DNA of 64,000 nt. Source: Thermoproteaceae archaeon. Lineage in GTDB: Archaea > Thermoproteota > Thermoprotei > Thermoproteales > Thermoproteaceae. Location: NCBI GenBank assembly GCA_015521775.1, contig WANN01000040.1, forward strand, positions 22,129 through 86,128. Reading direction: 5' to 3'. The translations under genes and the position numbers were made by a program. The notes below the pieces were generated by a model, which was given only the letters and a program-made list of their open reading frames with translations, was not told where the DNA came from and made no database searches. Positions 17,265 through 25,022 of this stretch are shown here, piece after piece. Numbering within the stretch: position 1 is the stretch's first letter; each line of letters starts with the position of its first letter.

Positions 17265-18670
17265 GGGTCAGGGCACAGATAGTGATGGTTATGAACCTCG
17301 ACAAGTGCATAGGGTGCCACACCTGCAGCATAACGTGCAAGAACACGTGGCTGAAGAGGGAGGGCATGGAGTACGTGTGGTGGAACAACGTTGAGACGAG
17401 GCCCGGCCCCGGGTACCCGAGGCGCTGGGAGGACCAGGACAGGTACAACGGGGGGTGGACCCTCGAGGGACGCAAGTTGAGGCTTAGGATAGAGGTGCGG
17501 GGGGACTACAGACCGCCGGCGCTCGAGGACTACTACCACCCGTGGACCTACGACTACGAGAGGCTCTTCTCGGCCCAGCAGTTCGACGTGCAGCCGTCGG
17601 CGCGCCCCATATCGCTCGTCACAGGGGAGCCCATGGACGTCGAGTGGGGTCCCAACTGGAACGACGACCTGGCCGGGGCGGACCTGATCGACGAGGACTC
17701 CAACTGGGCTGGGCTGCAGAAGGAGATCTACAAGCAGTACAGGGACGTGTTCATGATGTACCTGCCCCGCATATGCAACCACTGCCTCTTCCCCTCGTGC
17801 CTCTACGCGTGTCCCCGCAAGGCCATATACAAGAGGGAGGAGGACGGGATAGTGCTTGTGGACCAGGAGAGGTGCCGCGGGTACAGGTACTGCGTGTCCG
17901 CCTGCCCCTACAAGAAGGTGTACTACAACTGGAAGAGCGGCAAGTCAGAGAAATGCATCTTCTGCTACCCGAGGATAGAGGTGGGCCAGCCCACCGTGTG
18001 TTCCGAGACCTGCGTGGGCAAGATACGCTACCTCGGGGTCCTACTATACGATGACGATGCCGTGGAGGACGTGGCCAAGGAGCCGGAGCCCAGGAACATA
18101 GTGCCCCGCTTCCTCGACGAGGTCATACTCGACCCAGCCGATCCAAAGGTCGTGGAGAGCGCCAAGAAGGCAGGGATAGCCGACGCGTGGATCGAGGCGG
18201 CCCGCAGCTCCCCGGTGTACAAGATCGTGAAGAGGTGGCGCGTGGCATTTCCACTGCACCCCGAGTTCCGCACGATGCCCATGCTGTTCTACGTCCCGCC
18301 GCTAAGCCCAGTGATCACCGAGGGGGAAAGGGCGCTGGGCGCAAAGGTGGTCGACCTCTTCCCGATGGTAGAGGAGATGCGCATACCCGTGAGGTACCTC
18401 GCCAACATGTTCACGGCGGGCAACGAGGAGCTCGTGGTGGGGGCACTAAAGAAGCTTATAGCACTACGCGCGTACGAGCGCTCGCTCAACGTGCGGAGGC
18501 CCGGCGAGGCCGAGGCGGCCCGCAAGCTCCTGTCGGAGGCAGGCCTAACCGAGAGAGACGCAGAGGAGATGTACAGGCTTTTCGCCCTGGCACGCTACCA
18601 CGAGCGCTTCGTGATACCGACCGCCAGGAAAAAAGTAACAGTAAAGGGGATAGGGATAGTGAGGCCATGA
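17261..18670 (+). CDS. narH: respiratory nitrate reductase beta subunit (Fe-S)
   Basis: This subunit carries the electron-transfer clusters between the membrane or heme subunit and NarG. The first ferredoxin motif is Cys16, Cys19, Cys22 and Cys26 (CIGCHTCSITCKNTW). Further clusters are marked by CNHCLFPSCLYACPRKA, CRGYRYCVSACPYKK, KCIFCYPR and CSETCVGKIRYLG. The tryptophan-type substitution typical of the FS4/[3Fe-4S] site appears as the Tyr in CRGYRYC. It has no signal of its own and would be co-exported with NarG by the Tat system. It overlaps both neighbours by 4 nt, so narG, narH and the next gene form one tight operon. Confidence 0.95.
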   Translation: MRVRAQIVMVMNLDKCIGCHTCSITCKNTWLKREGMEYVWWNNVETRPGPGYPRRWEDQDRYNGGWTLEGRKLRLRIEVRGDYRPPALEDYYHPWTYDYERLFSAQQFDVQPSARPISLVTGEPMDVEWGPNWNDDLAGADLIDEDSNWAGLQKEIYKQYRDVFMMYLPRICNHCLFPSCLYACPRKAIYKREEDGIVLVDQERCRGYRYCVSACPYKKVYYNWKSGKSEKCIFCYPRIEVGQPTVCSETCVGKIRYLGVLLYDDDAVEDVAKEPEPRNIVPRFLDEVILDPADPKVVESAKKAGIADAWIEAARSSPVYKIVKRWRVAFPLHPEFRTMPMLFYVPPLSPVITEGERALGAKVVDLFPMVEEMRIPVRYLANMFTAGNEELVVGALKKLIALRAYERSLNVRRPGEAEAARKLLSEAGLTERDAEEMYRLFALARYHERFVIPTARKKVTVKGIGIVRP

Positions 18671-19593
18671 GGCGCGCGGCGTCCCTGCTAGCCGCACTGC
18701 TCGCGGTGCTGGTAGGCCTTGCGGTGTCCATAAGCGCCGTAGTCGTGACCGCCCAAGTGCCTGAGGTGGCTGTGAAGTACGTGGAGGGGGCCATACCCCT
18801 GGACCCCAACTCGCCGGTCTGGGCGGACGTACAGGGAGTCGAGGTGCAGCTCGCCTCCCAGGTGTTGGTATACCCCATTTCACCCACCGCGGAGAGCAGG
18901 ACTTTGCTGGTCAAGGCGCTTCACAATGGCACCCACGTGGCGTTCCACCTGGAGTGGAGCGACGGCACGCAGGACGTGGCGACGCCCGGCGGCCTGGACG
19001 TGTTCCCCGACGCTGTGGCCATACAGTTCCCCACTAGGCTGGGGCAACTGCCCTACATATGCATGGGCATGGTTGACAACCCGGTCAACATAATCTACTG
19101 GAAGGCCGGCGCCGGGGCCGAGAACCTCGTGGCGGGTGCTGGGTACGGCCTGTCGCCGGAGCAGAGGGACGCGCTTGGCCTCGCAAGGAGCCCGGTCTCT
19201 CCGGTGGAGCTCCTACCGCCAAACGCGCAGGTGGTTGCCGCGAGGGCCGCCTATGCCGAGGGCACATGGAGGGTAGTGCTTGTGAGGCCCACGGCCTCAG
19301 TCCACCCGCTCATGGCCCAGTTGGCTCCAGGCCAGCCCGTTTCAACGGCATTTGCGGTGTGGGACGGCTCGAGGGGGGAGCGGGGCGGCCTAAAGGCTAC
19401 CAGCGGCTGGATATCCTTCGTTCTGGAGGCCGCTGCTGAGGCCGTCACTGAGGTGCGTACAGTCACCGAAACGGTGCCGGGGCCCGCCAAAGTCGTGGAG
19501 GTGACGCCTACATGGGCCTGGGCTGCCATCGGCGTCCTCATAGCGGTCATAGCGCTGCTCCTGGGGCTACTCCTCAGACACAGGCAAACCTAA
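18667..19593 (+). CDS. membrane-anchored heme b (gamma) subunit of the nitrate reductase, DMSO-reductase type II
   Basis: This protein resembles the heme-b gamma subunits of type II DMSO reductase enzymes (EbdC, DdhC, SerC and archaeal Nar relatives). It has an N-terminal signal peptide (LLAALLAVLVGLAVSISAVVV) and a beta-rich ectodomain with FHLEWSDGTQD. A Met/Lys-containing stretch, CMGMVDNPVNIIYWKAG, is where Met and Lys heme ligands lie in EbdC. After a Thr/Val-rich linker, one C-terminal helix (WAWAAIGVLIAVIALLLGLLL) anchors it. It starts by ATGA overlap with narH. It would take electrons from quinol or a cytochrome and hand them to NarH outside the membrane. No NarI-like cytochrome b is seen. 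Confidence 0.8.
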   Translation: MRRAASLLAALLAVLVGLAVSISAVVVTAQVPEVAVKYVEGAIPLDPNSPVWADVQGVEVQLASQVLVYPISPTAESRTLLVKALHNGTHVAFHLEWSDGTQDVATPGGLDVFPDAVAIQFPTRLGQLPYICMGMVDNPVNIIYWKAGAGAENLVAGAGYGLSPEQRDALGLARSPVSPVELLPPNAQVVAARAAYAEGTWRVVLVRPTASVHPLMAQLAPGQPVSTAFAVWDGSRGERGGLKATSGWISFVLEAAAEAVTEVRTVTETVPGPAKVVEVTPTWAWAAIGVLIAVIALLLGLLLRHRQT

Positions 19594-19615
19594 ATAGTTT
19601 CCAATTACCCCCTTT

Positions 19616-20350
19616 ATGGTCAGGCCCGAATCAATGTTGGGCATGCTCACCAGCGGTAGGGCCCTCCTCGCCCTGTTGCTCGTGGAGCTCCTCCTCAACA
19701 GGACCCTCAACAGGCTCTGGGTCTTCGCGCCACCTACGCCGGCCACCTACGCTGCCTTCCTAGCCATACAGTACGTGGGGTACGTGGCGTTGCTGTCCAT
19801 GCTTGCCCTGTCCTTCGTGGTATTGGGGCGCTATGGGGACAGGGCCCTAGCCCTGTTGGCGCTGGTCACATTTGCGCTGGACATGGCGAGCCTAGCGGTC
19901 CCCATGCCCGTGAGGCCCCTGCCCTTCCTACTGCTCTACGTAGCGGCCCGACACAGGTCCCGGGACGTGACGGCCCCCCTGATGGTCCTCTACGCCGCGT
20001 ACATGGTGGACGAGATATATATATCCCAGGCATCGCTGCCAACAGTGATATACGAGGCCGCATGGGCCCTCATCCCCCTTGCCTTCATCGCAAACCCGCT
20101 GCGGCTCTGGGGCGTGCTGACAGCCTTGCCCCTCTTGGCCCTGGTACTCTACCAGCCCTACTACACGTCCATGGTGCTCGTGTTCGGCATGGGCCTTCAC
20201 AGCCCCATCCTCCTCCCCCTAGCCGTGTACACTTACTGGGCGGCGCGCGGGGACTGGCGGCGCTTCGTCCCCCTCCTGGTAGGCCCCTACCCGCAACTGT
20301 CGGTACACGTCCTCTACCTGGTCGCGGCCCATGTTCATGGCCGTAGATAG
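19616..20350 (+). CDS. polytopic membrane protein downstream of the nar operon
   Basis: This hydrophobic protein of about 244 residues has seven or eight predicted helices and no recognised motif. It lies 22 nt after the heme-b subunit gene. A TATA-like ctaaatag (19590-19597) may give it a separate leaderless start. A role as membrane partner of the nitrate reductase, for example a quinol-interacting subunit, is tempting. However, the transmembrane parts do not show the paired His ligands of NarI; the few His residues lie mainly in loops and at the C-terminus. Its 3' end overlaps the next gene by 20 nt. The function is unknown. Confidence 0.68.
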   Translation: MVRPESMLGMLTSGRALLALLLVELLLNRTLNRLWVFAPPTPATYAAFLAIQYVGYVALLSMLALSFVVLGRYGDRALALLALVTFALDMASLAVPMPVRPLPFLLLYVAARHRSRDVTAPLMVLYAAYMVDEIYISQASLPTVIYEAAWALIPLAFIANPLRLWGVLTALPLLALVLYQPYYTSMVLVFGMGLHSPILLPLAVYTYWAARGDWRRFVPLLVGPYPQLSVHVLYLVAAHVHGRR

Positions 20351-21182
20351 CAGGGGCTGGATATACCTAGTCTTCGGCGACCAGGCCGTTTACAGGGACG
20401 GCACGGTAAGGGTCCCGCCATCGCGGCAAGGGATAAACTACGGTCCCGTCACTGTGGACGGGGGCTCTGTGTACGTTGGGGGCGCCCTGATCGGCACCTA
20501 CAACTTGGCGTTGGTCCCCTACGGCCTCCTGGAGGGATCATGGCTCGACCCGCGCTACGGGATATTCGTCGATGGGGACCGTTGCCACGTGATCGATCTG
20601 GCCACCACGAGACGGGAAGCGTCGCTCCTCTGCAGAGGCAGGTGGGACCACATGCCCGTGTATCCCTTCTCCGACGTGAAGTCTGTTTACTGTACAGACG
20701 GCTTCATCGTGTGGGTGGATCTATACGGCTACGGCGTCGTGTCTGCGCCCAGTGGGGTGGCCTACTTCACCGATGCGGGGAGGCCCAACATGGCGTTCGT
20801 CGAGCGTCCCGTGGAGGAGGTGGCGCTGGATGAGTGGGGCGGTGCTGCCACGTCCGAGTACATGCACGTGTCCCTCTCCGGTCTCTACGCGGGGAGATAC
20901 GAGTATCCCCTCGACGAGAGGCGCACGGCAATGCCCCTCACCGTGAGAGACGGCCTTGCCATGTACGTGGAGTACGGGGACAGGAACGTGGTGGTCTTCG
21001 GGGGCCGTACATACGCCGTGGAGTCCGTGCCATTCGTGACACCGGTAGGGCTAGTGTCGGGCCGCCGGCTATATAGGTGGAACGGCGATGTCGAGGAGCT
21101 GGCCTGTGAGGCCGCGGCCGCGGCAAGCACGGGCTACGTGTGCCTAGAAGGGGGGCCCAGGTTCAACCCCCTTCCCCCTTAG
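20331..21182 (+). CDS. beta-propeller-like hypothetical protein
   Basis: This 283-residue protein consists of short repeating beta-strand units such as GWIYLVFGDQAVYRDGTV, GSVYVGGALIG, YGIFVDGDRCHVID and RLYRWNGDVEEL. The pattern suggests a small beta-propeller or similar all-beta fold. No signal peptide or membrane segment is seen. ATG 20331 overlaps the preceding membrane gene by 20 nt, implying coupled translation; ATG 20337 is an alternative. It overlaps the convergent DUF973 gene by 20 nt. No enzyme motif is visible. Its place after the nar genes may be meaningful, but no direct link is shown. Confidence 0.65.
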   Translation: MFMAVDSRGWIYLVFGDQAVYRDGTVRVPPSRQGINYGPVTVDGGSVYVGGALIGTYNLALVPYGLLEGSWLDPRYGIFVDGDRCHVIDLATTRREASLLCRGRWDHMPVYPFSDVKSVYCTDGFIVWVDLYGYGVVSAPSGVAYFTDAGRPNMAFVERPVEEVALDEWGGAATSEYMHVSLSGLYAGRYEYPLDERRTAMPLTVRDGLAMYVEYGDRNVVVFGGRTYAVESVPFVTPVGLVSGRRLYRWNGDVEELACEAAAAASTGYVCLEGGPRFNPLPP

Positions 21183-21846
21183 CACCCGTGACTACTTTAC
21201 CGAGGGCCATGTACATGAGTAGGTGGCCCACAAAGGAGAGGAAGCCGCCTATACCGGCCAACGATACGGTGACCCAGTCCCCGCCCATCCTGACAGACGG
21301 GAAGGCCATGTCGACAATGTAGAGTACCCCTGCAACGACGAACAGCATGTCGTTGTACTTGCCGTACAGGTGGAACGCCAGTACCACGAAGGCTAACACG
21401 AACCCTACGAGCTCTATAAGCGATCCTACCAGCATTATGGCCGCGAATCCGGCCAGCCTGGATAGCGCCGCGGGGAAATCGCCGGGGCCAGCCAATAGGA
21501 ACACGACGATCAGCGCCAGCGCTGCGAAGCTCACTATGATGCCAACTGCCATAAGCGTGGTGCCCATGTACGGCAACCTGAACCTGCTGTCTGTGTGTGA
21601 CAGGGCCCGTAGCCCTCCCCTCATGTACGCAAAGAGGCCGGCAAGCGATATGGCTGCCCCGATCAGAAATGCCCCGATCGCCAGCGCCATGGCGCGTGTA
21701 GCTGCCTGCGGGGAAACAGGCGACGCGGAGCCTAGGCCCAATAGGGCCCCTGTAAAGACGACAATGCTTCCCACAATCATGAAGAGCAGGCCGGTTCTGA
21801 CGTCCCTGAGGCCTTTGTCTCCCTCGCTACCCGTCATTTTATCCAT
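21163..21846 (-). CDS. DUF973-family membrane protein (copy 1)
   Basis: This 227-residue protein matches the crenarchaeal DUF973 pattern. GLRDVRTGLLFMIVG starts the first helix, GLRALSHTDSRFRLPYMGTT lies in the middle, and GGFLSFVGHLLMYMALG ends it, with about six membrane segments. The function of DUF973 proteins is not established. A paralog lies at 40488-41135, and the two share 40 identical nucleotides at their 3' ends. It converges with the beta-propeller gene, overlapping by 20 nt. The start could be Met 21846 or Met 21837; they differ by only three residues. Confidence 0.8.
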   Translation of the reverse strand: MDKMTGSEGDKGLRDVRTGLLFMIVGSIVVFTGALLGLGSASPVSPQAATRAMALAIGAFLIGAAISLAGLFAYMRGGLRALSHTDSRFRLPYMGTTLMAVGIIVSFAALALIVVFLLAGPGDFPAALSRLAGFAAIMLVGSLIELVGFVLAFVVLAFHLYGKYNDMLFVVAGVLYIVDMAFPSVRMGGDWVTVSLAGIGGFLSFVGHLLMYMALGKVVTGAKGEGG

Positions 21847-21926
21847 ACCAACCGCGTCTAATTAAGTTTGCGATGTGGACGGGTTAGCCGCAACGCTTAA
21901 GAATTCAAACCATTCAACAATAGATC

Positions 21927-22100
21927 ATGGGAAGCGTGAAGGTGGTGGCCAAGGAGAACGGCCCCTACCTGGTATTTGTGGAGGGTAACGTGAAATATGC
22001 GTTGTGTAGGTGTGGGGGCTCCGCGAACAAGCCTTTCTGCGATGGTACTCATGCCAAGATGGGCTTCGCGGCTCCGGGCACCGAGCTGGACATCGCGTAA
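21927..22100 (+). CDS. CDGSH iron-sulfur domain protein (57 aa)
   Basis: This short gene encodes a 57-residue protein with the CDGSH [2Fe-2S] ligand set Cys27, Cys29, Cys38 and His42, in the phrase CRCGGSANKPFCDGTH. Three Cys and one His give a redox-active cluster that is pH-sensitive and can transfer its iron-sulfur centre. The rest is a short beta-rich N-terminus (VKVVAKENGPYLVFVEGN). There is no membrane helix, so it is a soluble single-domain form. A TATA-like cttaag (about 21897-21902) is about 27 nt before the ATG, and a T-rich stretch follows the stop. Its redox or cluster-transfer partner is unknown. Confidence 0.85.
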   Translation: MGSVKVVAKENGPYLVFVEGNVKYALCRCGGSANKPFCDGTHAKMGFAAPGTELDIA

Positions 22101-22113
22101 AATATTTTTTTGG
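22098..22113 (+). terminator. T-rich terminator after the CDGSH gene
   Basis: The stop codon runs directly into aaaatatttttttgg, a run of seven T residues. Archaeal RNA polymerase commonly terminates at such U-rich tracts without a hairpin. The next gene is on the other strand, so termination here is expected. Confidence 0.5.
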
Positions 22114-22154
22114 TTAGTGTGCTTTTTGAGCGTGCTGAGGAGGCATTTGTGGGT

Positions 22155-22427
22155 CTATATGCCCTCCGCCTGGAACTGCTGAGTTATCTCCGTGCATCCC
22201 TCTGCCCTAGCGGCCTCTTCGACGGTCACATCCTCGTAGAGTCTCACGGGCGTGTCCATGTTTATCTCGCCGAGCTTGGACATGTCGAGGAGGTGTTTCC
22301 CGTCGCATGTCCTGGCCACCACGATGAGACGGGCCTTGCTCCGCCTTGCCTCAATCAGCGCGCTCTTTAGCAGGTCAATGTACGTGTCGGCTGCGCAGTA
22401 GTCCAGCGCCACGGCCATGCACCTCAT
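22155..22427 (-). CDS. small hypothetical protein (90 aa)
   Basis: I do not recognise this protein. It begins MRCMAVALDYC and has an alpha/beta look (LIVVARTCDG strand, then KLGEINMDTPVRLYEDV) with three or four Cys residues. The fold may be a small nucleotide- or RNA-binding type, but that is only an impression. A TATA-like gtttaaat on the minus strand (about 22449-22458) supports ATG 22427 rather than 22445. The gene overlaps the end of the upstream TGT-like gene by 53 nt in a different frame, so one may influence the other's expression. Confidence 0.6.
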   Translation of the reverse strand: MRCMAVALDYCAADTYIDLLKSALIEARRSKARLIVVARTCDGKHLLDMSKLGEINMDTPVRLYEDVTVEEAARAEGCTEITQQFQAEGI

Positions 22428-23340
22428 GTAGTAGGGACTCTGCAAGCGATTTAAACACTGCGCTTCTTGGGGGCTCCCTACTGTTTATGACGACCCAGGC
22501 GTTTATGAGTGCCCGGTACTCGAACTTTCCGAGCAGTTCCTCCATGCCCAGCTTGCCTAGCATAGGGAAGCCTGTCTTCCTGAGGAATCGTTCGAGGAGC
22601 TCCATGTCGCTGTCTGTGGCCTCCTTCTTGCCGAACCTTATTGGGCGCCCCGTCACATGCCTCTCGCCGCCGCCCGGCAGCAGCACCTTGCCGTACGCGG
22701 CCTTGAGGCGCCACGTGGCGCTGTCGGTGCTGTCCACGCCAAGCGCTTCCAGGATGCCCGTCACAGTGGGACTGCCCATTCCCAGCAGGTGAAGCCTTCC
22801 CGGAAACCTCTCCCTGATCTCCGCTATGAGGCGTAGCGCGTACCTCCTGCCGTCCTTTACTCCCCTGCCGGTCAAAACGTAGGGTACTGCCCCACCTATC
22901 GCTAGGTCCTCTGAGTCCTCGTATTCCTCGAGGTACCGCATCACGAGTTCCCGTTCCCTGTAAACGTGGAGCACCGGGACCACCCTATTCCCGAGGGCCT
23001 TCCTCAGCGATCTGTAGTTCCTCAGCGATGCCCTGAACTTCCTCTCGGCCAACTCGCGTGGGTCGTTCGGCGAGGGAGGCACGTCAAACGACATGAGGCG
23101 GGAGGCGTCCCACAGCCTTCTATAGATCTTCTTGACGTCGTCGAGGCCCAGGCCGATCCCCCTCTTCAGCACCTGGTAGCCCCCCGAATCCACCCAGAGC
23201 TCCCCGTCAAACATCAGCGTCTCCCTGTGCCGGGACCCCGAACGCATTACGTCCACTACGTTGACCATGACCGTGTCGACGTGGAAGTAAAGCCACGGTC
23301 TGGGGACCCCTCTGACAGGACTCACTAGGATTACTTTCAC
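22375..23340 (-). CDS. tRNA-guanine transglycosylase-like enzyme, catalytic domain only (TGT or DpdA-like)
   Basis: This 321-residue protein has the (beta/alpha)8 features of base-exchange transglycosylases. DSGGYQ at 51-56 matches the DSGGFQ active-site motif, SFDVPPSPND follows, and a later GVDSTDSATWR may hold the second catalytic Asp. It lacks the C-terminal PUA domain that archaeal tRNA TGT (TgtA) uses. TGT-like proteins of this size include tRNA enzymes and DpdA, which inserts 7-deazaguanine into DNA. The start is GTG 23340, with a TATA-like ctttaag on the minus strand near 23361-23370. It lies 59 nt downstream of herA on the same strand. Its substrate is uncertain. Confidence 0.75.
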   Translation of the reverse strand: MKVILVSPVRGVPRPWLYFHVDTVMVNVVDVMRSGSRHRETLMFDGELWVDSGGYQVLKRGIGLGLDDVKKIYRRLWDASRLMSFDVPPSPNDPRELAERKFRASLRNYRSLRKALGNRVVPVLHVYRERELVMRYLEEYEDSEDLAIGGAVPYVLTGRGVKDGRRYALRLIAEIRERFPGRLHLLGMGSPTVTGILEALGVDSTDSATWRLKAAYGKVLLPGGGERHVTGRPIRFGKKEATDSDMELLERFLRKTGFPMLGKLGMEELLGKFEYRALINAWVVINSREPPRSAVFKSLAESLLHEVHGRGAGLLRSRHVH

Positions 23341-23399
23341 AGCGTGTGGTCATGGTCAGGCTTAAAGTATTGTGGTGTCCTAACGTTGGAGGATTACTT

Positions 23400-24986
23400 T
23401 CAGTCCCCTCTCCTGGGCACAATTACTGGGGCCGCGCCGCCATGTTGGGTGTGCCTGTCGCCGACCCTCACCACCATGGGCATGCCTACTGCCACGCCGG
23501 TAACAAGGGCCTCTTCCTCGCTGAGACCTCTCAGCTCGTCCAGCTCCTCAGCCCCAACGTGCTCGGCCACGGACTCGACGTACTTGAGGTCACGCGGGTT
23601 TATCATGCGTTTAAATATCTGGGTCATGCACTGGCTCAACGCGTCTGGGTGGACCTTGGATGGCCTCTGGCTTATCATGCAGAGCCCCACGCCGAACTTC
23701 CTGCCCTCCCTGGCTATCCTAAGTATGGGCTGTAACGATATTGATCCCCCCTCTGACGGGGCGAATATGTGCGCCTCTTCGACTATCACGAGCAGCGGGC
23801 CTATCTCCCGCCTAGACGCGAGGAGGAAAACCTCGTCGAGCAGTATGGAGACCACGAGCCTTTGGTCCACCAGGTCCAGGCCGCTTAGATCCATGACGTG
23901 TATGCCGGGCCTCCCCGCTATGGCCCTTGCCCTCAGCAGCCTTATCGGCTCGCCGTTGTAGGAGTCGCCGTACCTCGAGATGAACACGGGGCGCGTGGAG
24001 AAGAAGGCCGCAAGCCTGTTCCTGAGCCCGTGTAGTGCCGCCTCGCCTGCGTAGCCCATGGGAGCCACATGTTTGCCCCTTTCCAGCACCTCCTCTATTA
24101 GTTCGTCCAGCGATGTCAGGGGCGCGTCCTCGAGGGGGCCCCTCAACGTGGGCCAGCCCTCCTCTAGGATCCTCCTCTGCGCATCCGTCATGCCGTAGAG
24201 CGCGGAGAGCAGTCTCTCCACCGTCCTTAAGCCGAGCGAGCGGGGATTGACGCCGACCCTGGTATAACGCCTACTTGCGCCGTACCTACGGGCAAAGGAG
24301 CTGTCCATGGCGCTCGTATCGACCTTGCCCAGCACATATGTGTGGACGTTGGCCGATATTTCCTCTCCTTCGGGGTCCCGGGGAACCTGCATCGACGAGT
24401 ATTCCCCATGCGGGTCGATGATTATTATGGGGATGCCCGAAACTAGGAAGAGCTCCTCGGCGAGGAGCCCCGCCAGCCACGACTTCCCGCCCCCAGTAGC
24501 GGCCAGTATGGCGCAGTGCTGTGTGACAAGCCTATTGGCGTCCAGCATGGCCGGTATATTGGGGTAGCCCCTCACGTGGCCAACGGACACGTGAGGCCCT
24601 GCGCCCCTTGGGGCCAGCAGTCTGGCCACTTCGGCCTCCGGCAGGGGGTGGACCAGGGCGAAGTGCCTTGGGGGTCTCGTCACCGGCCTCAACGTGGCGC
24701 CCTCCGACCTGCCGAGGATCAAGGCCCTAGCAGTGGTGTACTGGGCCAGCTCCGAGAACGCGAAGCCCCCCTCGAGCAACTCCCTCATCACGGTGTAGTC
24801 GTCGAGCTGGCTTATCAGTCGCTCATCCTTTATGAGGTTATGCCTGTTTATTGCGGAGACCCTTGCAACCACGTCGTCCACGCGCACGAAGTCGCCTACG
24901 GATATCCTGTCCTCGTACTCCACGAAGACGCGGAACGTGAGCGACCGCCTGCTCGGGAACCCCACCACCACACCTATAGGCTCCAC
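23400..24986 (-). CDS. HerA-type hexameric ATPase / DNA translocase
   Basis: This 528-residue protein has the HerA layout: an N-terminal beta-barrel (HAS) domain, a Walker A motif AATGGGKSW near residue 167, and IIIIDPHGEY just after it. Walker B is LLVIVEEAH near residue 399, followed by FAPSEGG. A GLSEEEALV/GVAVGMPMVV C-terminal strand pair follows. HerA proteins work with the nuclease NurA in DNA end resection, or as motors in defence systems. No nurA or mre11/rad50 gene is next to it here. It is followed by the TGT-like gene on the same strand, which is an unusual neighbour. Confidence 0.85.
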   Translation of the reverse strand: MEPIGVVVGFPSRRSLTFRVFVEYEDRISVGDFVRVDDVVARVSAINRHNLIKDERLISQLDDYTVMRELLEGGFAFSELAQYTTARALILGRSEGATLRPVTRPPRHFALVHPLPEAEVARLLAPRGAGPHVSVGHVRGYPNIPAMLDANRLVTQHCAILAATGGGKSWLAGLLAEELFLVSGIPIIIIDPHGEYSSMQVPRDPEGEEISANVHTYVLGKVDTSAMDSSFARRYGASRRYTRVGVNPRSLGLRTVERLLSALYGMTDAQRRILEEGWPTLRGPLEDAPLTSLDELIEEVLERGKHVAPMGYAGEAALHGLRNRLAAFFSTRPVFISRYGDSYNGEPIRLLRARAIAGRPGIHVMDLSGLDLVDQRLVVSILLDEVFLLASRREIGPLLVIVEEAHIFAPSEGGSISLQPILRIAREGRKFGVGLCMISQRPSKVHPDALSQCMTQIFKRMINPRDLKYVESVAEHVGAEELDELRGLSEEEALVTGVAVGMPMVVRVGDRHTQHGGAAPVIVPRRGD

Positions 24987-25022
24987 GCCGAAGTGTGGAA
25001 ACGCCCGAAAAAAGCGTTGTGT

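Noticed and set aside
18187..18666. Upstream extension of the heme-b subunit frame
   Set aside because: This part overlaps narH completely and is low-quality sequence. The ATG at 18667 overlaps the narH stop and starts a proper signal peptide.
19616..20350. NarI-type cytochrome b subunit
   Set aside because: It is a multi-pass protein in the right place, but the paired transmembrane His heme ligands are not visible.
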